Assembly (NCBI RefSeq): GCF_006494655.1
Contig: NZ_VHIM01000005.1
Span: 62,001-126,000, forward strand
Length of the DNA: 64,000 bases
Direction: 5' to 3'
DNA from: Arthrobacter agilis
GTDB taxonomy: Bacteria > Actinomycetota > Actinomycetes > Actinomycetales > Micrococcaceae
The notes beneath the pieces were generated by a model, which saw only the letters and a program-made list of their open reading frames with translations, had not been told where the DNA came from and did not search any database. The first letter of the stretch is position 1. Every line of letters begins with the position of its first letter. The position numbers were made by a program, and so were the translations under genes. Of this stretch, positions 42,877 to 51,278 are shown piece after piece.

Positions 42877-42889
42877 GAGAGCGCTCTCT
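42876..42889. promoter_or_regulatory. LacI-type operator O2 (at the -35 box)
   Basis: AGAGAGCGCTCTCT is a perfect 14-bp palindrome sharing its central 12 bp with O1. It shares one base with the -35 box. The core matches CebR-type sites (GGGAGCGCTCCC in Streptomyces) except for outer bases. Confidence 0.8.
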
Positions 42890-42983
42890 CGCTTCTCTCG
42901 GAGTTGCCCTGTTTCGCTCGGAAATGGGGCAAACAGGACAGCAGCACCGGCGAACCGCTGATGCCGGTGCTGTAGTGGATTGT

Positions 42984-43019
42984 CCGGGTGAACCGGGTGA
43001 ACCGGGTGAACCGGGTGAC
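42984..43019 (+). repeat. 9-bp tandem repeat, four copies
   Basis: CCGGGTGAA occurs three times and CCGGGTGAC once, directly before REP-like copy E. The 315-nt gap 42783-43097 is filled by the operators, promoter, this repeat and copy E. The units are too short for a CRISPR. Confidence 0.9.
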
Positions 43020-43020
43020 C

Positions 43021-43083
43021 CGCCGCGCCGGGCGGTCAGACCCGCGGGGGCGCCTCCGCGGGTCTGACGTGCCGAGCCGCGTG
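43021..43083 (+). repeat. REP-like GC-rich palindrome, copy E (best preserved)
   Basis: The arms GTCAGACCCGCGG (43035-43047) and CCGCGGGTCTGAC (43056-43068) are perfectly complementary over 13 bp with an 8-nt loop. They are flanked by GCCGCGCCGGGCG on the left and GTGCCGAGCCGCG on the right. It ends 14 nt after the stop of the minus-strand gene at 43098, where it could also terminate transcription. Confidence 0.88.
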
Positions 43084-43097
43084 GACGGAGGAAGGAC

Positions 43098-44096
43098 CTA
43101 CTGGCTGAACGCCGCGTCGAAGGAGGTGTCCGACGGCGCGAAGTCGAAGCCCCGGAGGAACGCGAGGGCCTCGGGCGCGCCCTGCAGGCGGTCCATCCCG
43201 GCGTCCTCCCACTCCACCGAGATGGGCCCGGTGTAGCCGATGGCGGTCAGGGCCCGGAAGCTGTCCTCCCAGGGGACGTCGCCGCGGCCCGTCGAGACGA
43301 AGTCCCAGCCGCGGCGCGGGTCGCCCCAGGGCAGGTGCGAGGACATGATGCCGTTGCGGCCGCCGCCCATGCGCATCTTCGTGTCCTTGCAGTCCACGTG
43401 GTAGATCCGGTCCTTGAAGTCCGAGATGAAGGAGACGGGGTCGATCTGCTGCCACAGGAAGTGGCTCGGGTCCCAGTTCAGGCCGAAGGCCGGCCGGTGG
43501 CCGATGGCCTCGAGGGCACGCTGCGTGGACCAGTAGTCGTAGGCGATCTCGGAGGGATGGACCTCGTGGGCGAACCGGACGCCGCACTCGTCGAAGACGT
43601 CCAGGATCGGGTTCCAGCGGTCGGCGAAGTCCTGGTACCCGGCGTCGATGGTGGACGCCGGTACTGGCGGGAACATGGCCACGTACTGCCAGATGGAAGA
43701 GCCGGTGAAGCCCACCACGGTGTCCACGCCGAGCTTTTTCGCGAGCCTCGCCGTCAGCTTCATCTCCTCGGCCGCGCGCTGCCGCACCCCCTCGGGGTCG
43801 CCGTCGCCCCACACCTTCGGGCCCACGATGGCCTGGTGCCGGAAATCGATGGGGTTGTCGCAGACGGCCTGCCCCTTGAGGTGGTTGGAGATGGCCCAGA
43901 CCTTCAGACCGTTGCGATCGAGGATGTCGAGGCGGTCCTGGATGTAGGCGTCGTCGTCCCAGCGCCAGGCGTCGAGGTGATCGCCGGAGACTGCGATCTC
44001 CAGGCCGTCGTAGCCCCACTGCCCGGCCAGTTCGGCGACCTTCTCGAAGGGGAGATCGGCCCACTGGCCGGTGAACAGGGTGAAGTTGCGGGTCAT
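43098..44096 (-). CDS. TIM-barrel sugar isomerase/epimerase or glycoside-processing enzyme (AP_endonuc_2 superfamily)
   Basis: A 332-residue metal-dependent TIM barrel. Likely metal ligands are Glu in AHEVHPSEIAYDY, Asp in LNWDPSHFLW, His in YHVDCKDTKM and Glu in ISVEWEDAG. Annotated relatives are called sugar phosphate isomerase/epimerase, but close genomic partners of Gfo/Idh/MocA dehydrogenases in this superfamily include enzymes that split 3-keto-glycosides by beta-elimination. The specific reaction is therefore open. AAGGAG precedes the ATG. It is the last gene of the operon, 23 nt after the dehydrogenase gene. Confidence 0.8.
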   Translation of the reverse strand: MTRNFTLFTGQWADLPFEKVAELAGQWGYDGLEIAVSGDHLDAWRWDDDAYIQDRLDILDRNGLKVWAISNHLKGQAVCDNPIDFRHQAIVGPKVWGDGDPEGVRQRAAEEMKLTARLAKKLGVDTVVGFTGSSIWQYVAMFPPVPASTIDAGYQDFADRWNPILDVFDECGVRFAHEVHPSEIAYDYWSTQRALEAIGHRPAFGLNWDPSHFLWQQIDPVSFISDFKDRIYHVDCKDTKMRMGGGRNGIMSSHLPWGDPRRGWDFVSTGRGDVPWEDSFRALTAIGYTGPISVEWEDAGMDRLQGAPEALAFLRGFDFAPSDTSFDAAFSQ

Positions 44097-44119
44097 ACGG
44101 GCTCCTTGGGTGGGGTGGA

Positions 44120-45310
44120 TCAGGGCTGGGCGTGGTCGGCGGAGCCGATCTGGACGACGGCGCTCTTGGCCGCCGCACTCTCCTCGACCGCGGCCAGGAC
44201 ACGCTGGATCTGCAGGCCGTCCTCGAACGAGGGGCGTGGGGCATCGCCCGTCCGGATGGAGGTGAGGAAGTCACGCAGCTGATGCGTGAAGGTGTGCTCC
44301 CAGCCGATGATGTGGCCCTGCGGCCACCAGGCCGCCAGGTAGGGGTGCTCCGGTTCGCTGACCAGGATGCGGCGGAAGCCCTGCTCCGTAGCGGGCCCCG
44401 TCGCCTCCATGAACCAGAGTTCGTTGAGGTTCTCCAGATCGAAGCGGAGCGCACCGTGGTCGCCGAACACCTCGATGCGCAGTCCGTTCTTGACGCCCGT
44501 CGCAACCCTCGAGACCTCGACCGTCGCGATGGCACCGCCCGACAGCTCGGCGGTGATCCAGGCGGCGTCGTCGACCGTGACCGGTTCCCGTCCATCGGGG
44601 CCCGGGCGCTCCTCGACGAACGTGCGGAGCCTCCCGGAGACCTCGGTGACGGCCTCGCCCGTCAGGAACTGGACCTGGTCGAGTGCGTGGGACGCGATGT
44701 CCCCGAGCGCACCGGACCCTGCCGTCTCCTTCCGGAGCCGCCACGTCATGGGCGCGTCCGCGTCCGTGAGCCAGTCCTGCAGGTACGCGACACGCAGCTG
44801 CCGGATCGCTCCCAACCTGCCGGCGGCGATCAGGTCGCGGGCGTGGGCGAGGGCGGGCACCCGGCGGTAGTTGAAGCCCACCATGGACTGGATGCCGTGG
44901 CGGCGGGCATCGACTGCCGCGGCGACCATCTCGGTGCCCTCCGCGATGGTGTTGGAGAGCGGCTTCTCCACGAGGACGTGCTTGCCGGCCTTCAGGGCCT
45001 CGATCGCGATGTCCGCGTGCAGGTAGCCGGGCGTGCAGATGTCCACGATGTCGACGTCGTCCCGGTGGATCGCCTCGCGCCAATCGGTGGCGGATCCCTC
45101 CCAGCCGTAACGCTCGGCGGCCTCGGCGGTCCGCGCGGCATCACGGCCCACGACGACGCGGCGTGCGATCCGGGGCACGTCGAAGTGGCTGCCGACGGTG
45201 CGCCAGGCGGCGGAGTGGGCTTTGCCCATGAAGGCGTAGCCGATCATGGCGACGCCGAGCGGCCTCGCCGCCTGGCCGTCCGGCGCCTGACCGGGGAGGG
45301 GGGAAGTCAT
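44120..45310 (-). CDS. Gfo/Idh/MocA dehydrogenase resembling levoglucosan/glycoside 3-dehydrogenases
   Basis: A 396-residue NAD(P)-dependent oxidoreductase. The Rossmann motif is GVAMIGYAFMGKAHSAAW and the catalytic Lys is in VEKPLSNT, near residue 110. The C-terminal domain has FNYRRVPALAHARDLI, YLQDWLTDADAPMTWR and AGSGALGDIASHALDQ. From memory, this series of phrases closely parallels levoglucosan dehydrogenase of Pseudarthrobacter, which oxidises C3 of a sugar. Substrate assignment is inference. The ATG overlaps the stop of the epimerase gene (ATGA), and AAGGAG lies upstream. Confidence 0.85.
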   Translation of the reverse strand: MTSPLPGQAPDGQAARPLGVAMIGYAFMGKAHSAAWRTVGSHFDVPRIARRVVVGRDAARTAEAAERYGWEGSATDWREAIHRDDVDIVDICTPGYLHADIAIEALKAGKHVLVEKPLSNTIAEGTEMVAAAVDARRHGIQSMVGFNYRRVPALAHARDLIAAGRLGAIRQLRVAYLQDWLTDADAPMTWRLRKETAGSGALGDIASHALDQVQFLTGEAVTEVSGRLRTFVEERPGPDGREPVTVDDAAWITAELSGGAIATVEVSRVATGVKNGLRIEVFGDHGALRFDLENLNELWFMEATGPATEQGFRRILVSEPEHPYLAAWWPQGHIIGWEHTFTHQLRDFLTSIRTGDAPRPSFEDGLQIQRVLAAVEESAAAKSAVVQIGSADHAQP

Positions 45311-46215
45311 GGTGTTTCTCCTTGGTGGGGTGGTGCGTCCCGGGAGCGGGAGGGGTCCGCATGGCGGAGGAAGACCAGCCCATTCTCCGCCAACTCGTCC
45401 TGCGAGGCGGCCAGGGGTCGCCAGATGGCAGCGGCCGTGGCAATGCTCGCGTTGTGCGCCGTGAAACTCTCGATGGCGAGCGCACCGTCATAGCCGACGT
45501 CGTCGAGCGCGCCGAAGATGCCTCCCCAGTCGGTCTGGTCGCCACCCGGTGCACCGCGGTCGTTGCCGCACACCTGAAGGTGGACGAGGTGCTCGCCCGC
45601 TGCGCGGATGGCGTCGGCGGAGGAGCGCTCCTCGATGTTCAGGTGATAGGTGTCGAGGGCCAGCCCGACGCCCTGGCCCAGCAGCGGACCGAGGGCCTCG
45701 AGCGCCTGCGCGACGGTGTTGATGAGCGAGGTCTCGTAGCGGTTGAGGGGCTCGATCCCGAGCGTGACCCCGGCAGCCAGGGCCTGCTCGGCGAGGGGTT
45801 CGAGGTTGCGCCGCAGCTCGGCGTAGGAGCGTTCGCGTTCACCGGCGTCCATCCGCCAGAGCCGTCCGGTGTGCGCGTAGAAGGGGCCGCACACCCTGGT
45901 GGCCCCGATCGAACCGGCCAGGGCGATGCAGCCGGCCAGATACTGCTGCGTGAGGCGGACGACGTCGTCCGGTGCGTTCACGAGCTCCCGGCCCGGCGCC
46001 ATCGCCCCGACGACGGAGGGTGACAGACCGGTCTCCGCCAGGACCTCCCGGACGGCGTCGGCCGTCAGGTCGGCCACGTTCTCGAGGGGGAGCTCGACGG
46101 CGTCGAAGCCCATCGCGGCGATCCGCCGGAGCAGGGGAGGCAGGTCCGTGTCCGTGAGCGGGGACGTCCAGACCCAGGTGTTGACGCCGATGGGGCGCAC
46201 TGCTCGGCTGTGCAC
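45307..46215 (-). CDS. D-tagatose/D-psicose 3-epimerase family protein
   Basis: A 302-residue Mn2+-type TIM barrel. Family-defining segments are GIEPLNRYETSLINT (metal Glu), LALDTYHLNIEE (metal Asp), HLQVCGNDRGAPG (metal His) and ALAIESF (metal Glu). These match the ketose 3-epimerases. It would interconvert free ketohexoses or a 3-keto intermediate. GTG 46215 is chosen because a perfect AAGGAGG lies 7 nt upstream; a longer form at 46248 overlaps that signal. A hairpin separates it from the upstream binding-protein gene, and its stop overlaps the next start. Confidence 0.88.
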   Translation of the reverse strand: MHSRAVRPIGVNTWVWTSPLTDTDLPPLLRRIAAMGFDAVELPLENVADLTADAVREVLAETGLSPSVVGAMAPGRELVNAPDDVVRLTQQYLAGCIALAGSIGATRVCGPFYAHTGRLWRMDAGERERSYAELRRNLEPLAEQALAAGVTLGIEPLNRYETSLINTVAQALEALGPLLGQGVGLALDTYHLNIEERSSADAIRAAGEHLVHLQVCGNDRGAPGGDQTDWGGIFGALDDVGYDGALAIESFTAHNASIATAAAIWRPLAASQDELAENGLVFLRHADPSRSRDAPPHQGETP

Positions 46216-46242
46216 GGCCCTGCCTCCTTGCTGCTGCTGGTT

Positions 46243-46265
46243 CCTCACCCGGTGGCCGGGTGAGG
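46243..46265 (-). terminator. Intercistronic hairpin after the RbsB-like binding protein gene
   Basis: CCTCACCCGG pairs perfectly with CCGGGTGAGG around a TGG loop, 9 nt after the binding-protein stop. It is the third such hairpin in the window at the 3' end of a sugar-binding-protein gene. Confidence 0.78.
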
Positions 46266-46273
46266 TGCTTCCG

Positions 46274-47518
46274 TCAGGGGATCTGGCGTTCCTGCCACAC
46301 GGTCGGGTAGCCCGGCAGGTCCTCGCCGCCGAACTTGGCGTAGTGCCCGTCCGGCATGCCCTCGTTCGCGGTCAGGAACTCGCCGCGTTCCTCCTCGGTG
46401 ATCGGTGACTGCGGCAGTACCCATTCCGCGGGAATCTCCTCTCCGGCGAAGATCTTCTCGAGTGCCAGCAAGGGCGTGCGCCACTGGAAGTTCGAGTAGA
46501 CCGGCGCCAGGCCGTCGAGGCCTGTCTCCTCCCACTTGCGCAGGAAGCTCATCTCGTCCTCGCCCGTCATCACGGGCAGGTCCGCACCGGCGTCCTCGAA
46601 GGCTTCGATCGCCGCCACGGCGCCGTCGCCCGCGTCCATCCAGATGCCCTGGACATCGCCGGTGGCGAGTTCGTCCGAGATGATGGACTTGATCTCCACG
46701 GGGTCCGCGCCCGTGAAGTAGTCCACGGCGTCGATACCGTTCTCCTCGAAGATGCGCTCGGCCGCGGCCCAGCGCTGTTCCAGCACGTCGACTCCGGGCA
46801 GGATGCGCAGTGCAACCACCTTGTCGCCCTCCTCCAGCCGCTCGCTGAGGAATTCGGCGGTGTCGATGCCCCAGGCGAACCCGCCGATCGGGTGGATGAA
46901 CGTCACGGCGCAGTCGGTCTGCACACCGCGGTCGAAGACGATGACGGGTTTGCCCGTCTCGCAGGCCCGTTCCACGGCAGGCGTCAGGGCCGCCGTCGAG
47001 TTGGGCGAGATGATGAACGCATCGCAGTTCCCCTCTGCGATGAAGTAGTCGATGTCGGAGATCTGCGTGTTGTCGTCGTCCTGGGCGTCACGCGTCTCCA
47101 TCTCGGAGATGACGCCGGAGTCCTGCAGGACCTGGAGTTGCTGGTTCATGGTGATCCAGCCGGTCTGGCGCCAGGGGTTCGAGATGGAGGCATTGGAGAA
47201 GCACGCTTTCTGCGCGCCGTCGGCGGCGAAGGCCGAGGTGTCCGTCATCTCGCCGTCGATGTACTGCAGGTAGGGCTGCGCCGGATCGCCCTCGAACGTG
47301 GCGGATCGCTGCTCGTCCTGTTCGTCGAAGACGGCCTGGTCGAACCATTCCGCACTCGACTCCGACGGCTCCCCGGCCGCCGGGGTCGCCTCGCCGGCCG
47401 CTCCCGTCTCGGCGGCCGGCGGGTTCTCGATGGATGAATCGGTGGTACAGGCGGTCAGGGCGAGCAGCGACGACGCTGCGATCACCGTGGCCTTGCTCAA
47501 AATGCTTCCTCGCATCAT
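46274..47518 (-). CDS. Sugar ABC transporter substrate-binding lipoprotein (RbsB/Peripla_BP_4 type)
   Basis: A 414-residue lipoprotein. The signal peptide ends in LTAC near residue 24, and a linker rich in Ala, Glu, Pro and Ser follows. The periplasmic-binding-protein fold begins around QKACFSNASISNPWRQTGW and includes CDAFIISPNSTAALTPAVE and GKPVIVFDRGVQTD, typical of the ribose/xylose-type group. The ligand is unknown. ATG 47518 overlaps the permease stop (ATGA); a second ATG at 47515 has better spacing to the GAGGGAGGA Shine-Dalgarno. Confidence 0.87.
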   Translation of the reverse strand: MMRGSILSKATVIAASSLLALTACTTDSSIENPPAAETGAAGEATPAAGEPSESSAEWFDQAVFDEQDEQRSATFEGDPAQPYLQYIDGEMTDTSAFAADGAQKACFSNASISNPWRQTGWITMNQQLQVLQDSGVISEMETRDAQDDDNTQISDIDYFIAEGNCDAFIISPNSTAALTPAVERACETGKPVIVFDRGVQTDCAVTFIHPIGGFAWGIDTAEFLSERLEEGDKVVALRILPGVDVLEQRWAAAERIFEENGIDAVDYFTGADPVEIKSIISDELATGDVQGIWMDAGDGAVAAIEAFEDAGADLPVMTGEDEMSFLRKWEETGLDGLAPVYSNFQWRTPLLALEKIFAGEEIPAEWVLPQSPITEEERGEFLTANEGMPDGHYAKFGGEDLPGYPTVWQERQIP

Positions 47519-48612
47519 GTTCCTCCCTCAGTGGTGCCCGGTGTGGGCCGTGGTGCTTCGATCGGACGGTTCGGGTCATGGGTCGGGCTGGCGGCAGTGC
47601 GGCGCCTGCGCTGCCAGTTCTGTGCCGCGGCGCCGACGGCGAGGATGATGATGGCGCCCTGCACGCTGTCACGCCAGGTGGACTGGACGCCGACGAAGTT
47701 GAGGAGCGTGAACAGCAGCTCCAGGGCGAAGGCGCCCGCCGCCGCGGACAGCACCCAGCCGCGTCCGCCGCCGAGGACGACCCCGCCGAGCACGACGGCA
47801 GTGATGGCCGTGAACTCGTAGCCACGGCCGACCGACGGGTGCACTCCGGCGTAGCCGACGAGGATGATCCCGGCGACGGTGGCCGCGAGTGAGGACAGCA
47901 TGAACGCCCGTGTGCGGATCCACCAGACCGGGGCTCCCGTGAGCGCAGCGGCCTGGGCGTTGTCACCCACGGCGACGAGCGTGCGGCCGTACGGCCGTCG
48001 CATGAGCCAGAAAGCACCGGCGGCGACGGCCGCGAGGATCAGGACGGGATAGGGGATGATCTCCAGGACCGGGACGTCCCGGATGCCACCACGGCCGATC
48101 TGGCGGAAGCTGTCGGCCGGGTTGCCGGTCGCCGCGCCGCCCGTCCAGTACAGGACGAGGCCGAGCAGGGCCAGCATGGTGCCGAGGGTGACGATGAAGC
48201 TCGGCACCCTGAGGAGCGTGGTGACCAGCCCGTTGACCAGTCCGACGAAGGCTCCGAAGACGAGCATCAGGGCCAGGACCGGCAGCGCGCGTGCCTCGTC
48301 CTGGCCGATCAGGTTGCCCGCGATGATCACCTGGGCCGTGACGACGGAGCCCATCGAGAGGTCGAACTCGCCGGACACGATCACGAAGTACTGGCCGATC
48401 GCCGCGATGGCGATAGGGGCCGTACGGCCGATGAACCGGATGAGCGACCCCGGCTCGCCGAACGACGGGTTCGCCGCGAGGACGGCGACGAAGAGGACCG
48501 CGACGAGGACGAAGATCGCGCCGCTCGGAGTCCTCAGGGCCCGCAGGACCCGTTCGCCGCGCGGAGAGCGATTCTGCTCCAGGACGGCGGACCGCCCGGT
48601 CGCGACACTCAT
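47515..48612 (-). CDS. Sugar ABC transporter permease (RbsC-like), second
   Basis: A 365-residue permease of the branched-chain/ribose type with 8-10 helices. The signature VSGEFDLSMGSVVTAQVIIAG contains the FDLS-x-GS motif that follows the second helix in RbsC proteins. Residues 330-365 are a charged cytoplasmic tail. It forms the channel with the permease encoded just upstream, giving a heterodimer rather than the usual RbsC homodimer. Both ends overlap neighbours by ATGA. Confidence 0.88.
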   Translation of the reverse strand: MSVATGRSAVLEQNRSPRGERVLRALRTPSGAIFVLVAVLFVAVLAANPSFGEPGSLIRFIGRTAPIAIAAIGQYFVIVSGEFDLSMGSVVTAQVIIAGNLIGQDEARALPVLALMLVFGAFVGLVNGLVTTLLRVPSFIVTLGTMLALLGLVLYWTGGAATGNPADSFRQIGRGGIRDVPVLEIIPYPVLILAAVAAGAFWLMRRPYGRTLVAVGDNAQAAALTGAPVWWIRTRAFMLSSLAATVAGIILVGYAGVHPSVGRGYEFTAITAVVLGGVVLGGGRGWVLSAAAGAFALELLFTLLNFVGVQSTWRDSVQGAIIILAVGAAAQNWQRRRRTAASPTHDPNRPIEAPRPTPGTTEGGT

Positions 48613-49670
48613 GCCGTCACCCCGTCACGCGTGCCGGCATCCCGGCCCGACCGTCCGTCGTCGTCGCCCGACCGCGCATCGCCCGGGCCGGGCGGCGGCG
48701 TCGAGGTGCGGCCGAACCGGGCCTGCCGGTGGACAGTGCGGCGGCGCGCATAGACGGCGACGGCGACGACGATCACGATGCCCCGCACCACGTCCTTGAG
48801 GAACGGGTTGATCTGCAGCACGCTCATGATGTTGTCCAGCATCGCGAAGATGAGGACACCGCCGAGCGTCCCCACGAGCGAACCCTTGCCCCCTGCGAGG
48901 AGGGTCCCGCCGAGGACCACCGCGGCGATGGACAGCAGGGCGTACCCGCCCTGCGAGCCGATGGTGGGACTCCCGACGCCGAGCCGTGCGGCCAGCAGGA
49001 GGCCGGCGAGTCCCGCCAGGACGGAGCAGAGCACGTGGGCGGCGATCACGGGGGTCGTGGTCCTGATGCCGGACATCCTCGCCACGGACGCGTCACCGCC
49101 CACGGCGTACATCGCGTGGCCGAGCCGCGTGGTGTTGAGCATGACGAGGACGACGGCGGCGCACGCGAGCATGATGAGTGTGGAGACCGGAACAGGGCCC
49201 AGCCCGGTGGCGCCGATCAGGCGGAACGCCAGGGGTGCCTGGCCTGAACTGCCTTGATAGGTGGACCCGAGGTAACCGCTCACGATCAGCCCCATGCCGA
49301 GCGTTGCGATGAACCCGTGGACCTTCAGGCCGGCCACCACCGCACCGTTGGCCAGCCCGATCAGCGCACTGACGAGCAGTGCCGCTAGGACCGCCGGCAG
49401 GATGTTCCCGGCCTGGTCCGCCATGATCCCGGCGCCGATGAGGCTGGAGAGGCTGATCACGTACGGCACCGAGAGATCCAGGCTGCCGACGAGGATGACG
49501 AGGGTCTGCCCGATCGCGATGAAGCCGAGGATGCTCGTCCCGGTCAGGATGTCCGAGATGTTGCCGGCGCTGAAGAAGTTCCGGCCCGTGCTCCCCACCA
49601 GCACGGTACCGGCGACGACCGTCAGCAGGGCCACGAGATACACGATGTGCGTGGAGGTCAGGCGATTCAC
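48609..49670 (-). CDS. Sugar ABC transporter permease (RbsC-like), first
   Basis: A 353-residue permease with 8-10 helices. It carries ILVGSLDLSVPYVISLSSLIG (the DLS motif, quoted in part as VGSLDLSVPYVISLS) and IAAVVLGGTLLAGGKGSL, typical of the RbsC/XylH family. The last 45 residues are hydrophilic. The start is GTG, overlapping the ATPase stop by GTGA. The frame is open far upstream inside the ATPase gene, but that part is a shadow frame. Confidence 0.88.
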   Translation of the reverse strand: MNRLTSTHIVYLVALLTVVAGTVLVGSTGRNFFSAGNISDILTGTSILGFIAIGQTLVILVGSLDLSVPYVISLSSLIGAGIMADQAGNILPAVLAALLVSALIGLANGAVVAGLKVHGFIATLGMGLIVSGYLGSTYQGSSGQAPLAFRLIGATGLGPVPVSTLIMLACAAVVLVMLNTTRLGHAMYAVGGDASVARMSGIRTTTPVIAAHVLCSVLAGLAGLLLAARLGVGSPTIGSQGGYALLSIAAVVLGGTLLAGGKGSLVGTLGGVLIFAMLDNIMSVLQINPFLKDVVRGIVIVVAVAVYARRRTVHRQARFGRTSTPPPGPGDARSGDDDGRSGRDAGTRDGVTA

Positions 49671-51184
49671 GAGTGGACCCCCCGGGCACCGGTGGCCAAC
49701 TGCAGCACCTGCTCCTCCGTGGCTCCGGCCGGCAGCTCGCCGGCGAGCCGGCCGTCGCGCATGACGAGCACGCGATCCGACATGCCGAGCACCTCGGGCA
49801 GTTCGCTGGAGACCATGAGGATGGCCTTGCCTTCCTGCGCCAGGCGGCGCATCAGGGTGTACACGGCGACCTTCGCGCCGACGTCGATGCCGCGGGTCGG
49901 CTCGTCCAGGAGCACGACCTGCGGGTCGATGGCGAGCCACTTGGCCAGGACCACCTTCTGCTGGTTGCCGCCCGAGAGGTACTGCACCTCCTGGTCGAGG
50001 TCCCGCGCCACCACCTCCAGGGAGGAGAACACGTTCGGTGCGTCGCGGCGGGCAGCGCCGGTGCGGCCGGGATGGACCGAGCGGACCACACTGAGGGCGT
50101 TGTCGATAATTGACTGGTTGAGGCTCAGGCCCTGGGCCTTGCGATCCTCCGTGATGAGGGCCACCCGGTGGCGGATGGCGTCCCGGGGGGAACCCGGGTT
50201 GTAGGCGCGTCCCCCCAGCGTCATGCTCCCGCGGGTGAAGGGCGCTGCGCCGAAGACCGCCTCGACCAGTTCGGTGCGGCCCGAGCCCTGCAGGCCCGCC
50301 ACACCCACGATCTCGCCGGCCCGCAGGGTCAGACCGACGCCGTCGAGCTGGTGATTGCCGCACCCGCTCAGCTCGAGCAGGGGGATCCCGGCGGCGGTAC
50401 CCGGCGACGGGTCGGGGAAGTACGCCGAGATGGGCCTGCCGACCATCGCCCGGACGAGCGAGGCGTCGTCGAATTCCCGCGCAGGTGCGGATGCGACGAC
50501 TCTCCCGTCCTTCAGCACCGTCACGGTGTCGCAGAGATCGAAGATCTCCCTGAGGCGGTGGGAGACGTAGAGGATGCTCGTGCCGCGCTCCTTCAGTCGG
50601 TCGATGATGCCGTAGAGGAGCTCGACCTCGGCGCCGGCGAGGGCGGCCGTGGGTTCGTCCATGGAGATGATCCGCGCGTCGTAGCTCACTGCCTTGGCGA
50701 TCTCGACGATCTGCTGCTGGGCGACGGACAGCGACGCCAGGGTGGCTGTGGGCCTGATGTCCGTGATCCCCAGTTCGGCGAGGAGCTCGGCGGTGGCGTC
50801 GTTCATCTCCCTCCGGTTCACCAGGAGGCCCCGTCGCGGCTCCCGCCCGAGGAAGATGTTCTGTGCGACGCTCCGCTCGGGTAGGAGGTTGAACTCCTGG
50901 AAGACGGTGGAGAGGCCCGCGCGCCGGGCTTGGACGGGGTGGGTGAAGGACACCGGACGTCCGTCGATCTCGATGGTCCCCGCGTCCCGCTCATACACTC
51001 CGGCGAGGATCTTCATCAGCGTGGACTTCCCGGCGCCGTTCTCGCCGACGAGCCCGTGGACCTCGCCGGGGAACAGCTCCAGGGCGGCATCCTGCAGGAC
51101 CGGCACCCCGAAGAAGCTCTTCGAGAGTCCGGCGACCCGAAGGATCGGGGCGGAGGGCCTTCCGGTGCTGACATCGATGTCCAC
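49667..51184 (-). CDS. Sugar ABC transporter ATPase with two nucleotide-binding domains (RbsA-like)
   Basis: A 505-residue protein with two ATPase domains. Domain 1 has the Walker A GENGAGKSTLMK, signature LSVAQQQIVEIAKA and Walker B IISMDEPTAAL. Domain 2 has the degenerate P-loop GLQGSGRTELVE, the strong signature LSGGNQQKVVLAKWL and VVLLDEPTRGID. This asymmetry is normal for RbsA/XylG proteins. It powers the two RbsC-like permeases. The start GTG 51184 lies 6 nt after CACAGT on the minus strand with no Shine-Dalgarno, so it is probably leaderless. The frame continues upstream without coding features. Confidence 0.9.
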   Translation of the reverse strand: MDIDVSTGRPSAPILRVAGLSKSFFGVPVLQDAALELFPGEVHGLVGENGAGKSTLMKILAGVYERDAGTIEIDGRPVSFTHPVQARRAGLSTVFQEFNLLPERSVAQNIFLGREPRRGLLVNRREMNDATAELLAELGITDIRPTATLASLSVAQQQIVEIAKAVSYDARIISMDEPTAALAGAEVELLYGIIDRLKERGTSILYVSHRLREIFDLCDTVTVLKDGRVVASAPAREFDDASLVRAMVGRPISAYFPDPSPGTAAGIPLLELSGCGNHQLDGVGLTLRAGEIVGVAGLQGSGRTELVEAVFGAAPFTRGSMTLGGRAYNPGSPRDAIRHRVALITEDRKAQGLSLNQSIIDNALSVVRSVHPGRTGAARRDAPNVFSSLEVVARDLDQEVQYLSGGNQQKVVLAKWLAIDPQVVLLDEPTRGIDVGAKVAVYTLMRRLAQEGKAILMVSSELPEVLGMSDRVLVMRDGRLAGELPAGATEEQVLQLATGARGVHS

Positions 51185-51278
51185 GCGCCCACTGTGACAC
51201 GCACGGGGCACTTCTGTCGAGAGACATGCAAAAGATGTTCGCAGTAGCTGGGAAAGCCGCTCGTGGTTTACTGGAAGT
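51185..51278. promoter_or_regulatory. 94-nt divergent promoter region between the RbsA-like gene and the ROK regulator
   Basis: Both flanking start codons (GTG on each strand) sit 6 nt after a -10-like hexamer, CACAGT on the minus strand (51191-51196) and TTTACT on the plus strand (51267-51272), with no Shine-Dalgarno for either. The centre is AT-richer (ATGCAAAAGATGTT), a fit for a ROK operator. No clear palindrome was found. Confidence 0.5.

Noticed and set aside
42984-43019. Possible CRISPR-like array
   Set aside because: Units are 9 bp without spacers, and no cas genes are present.
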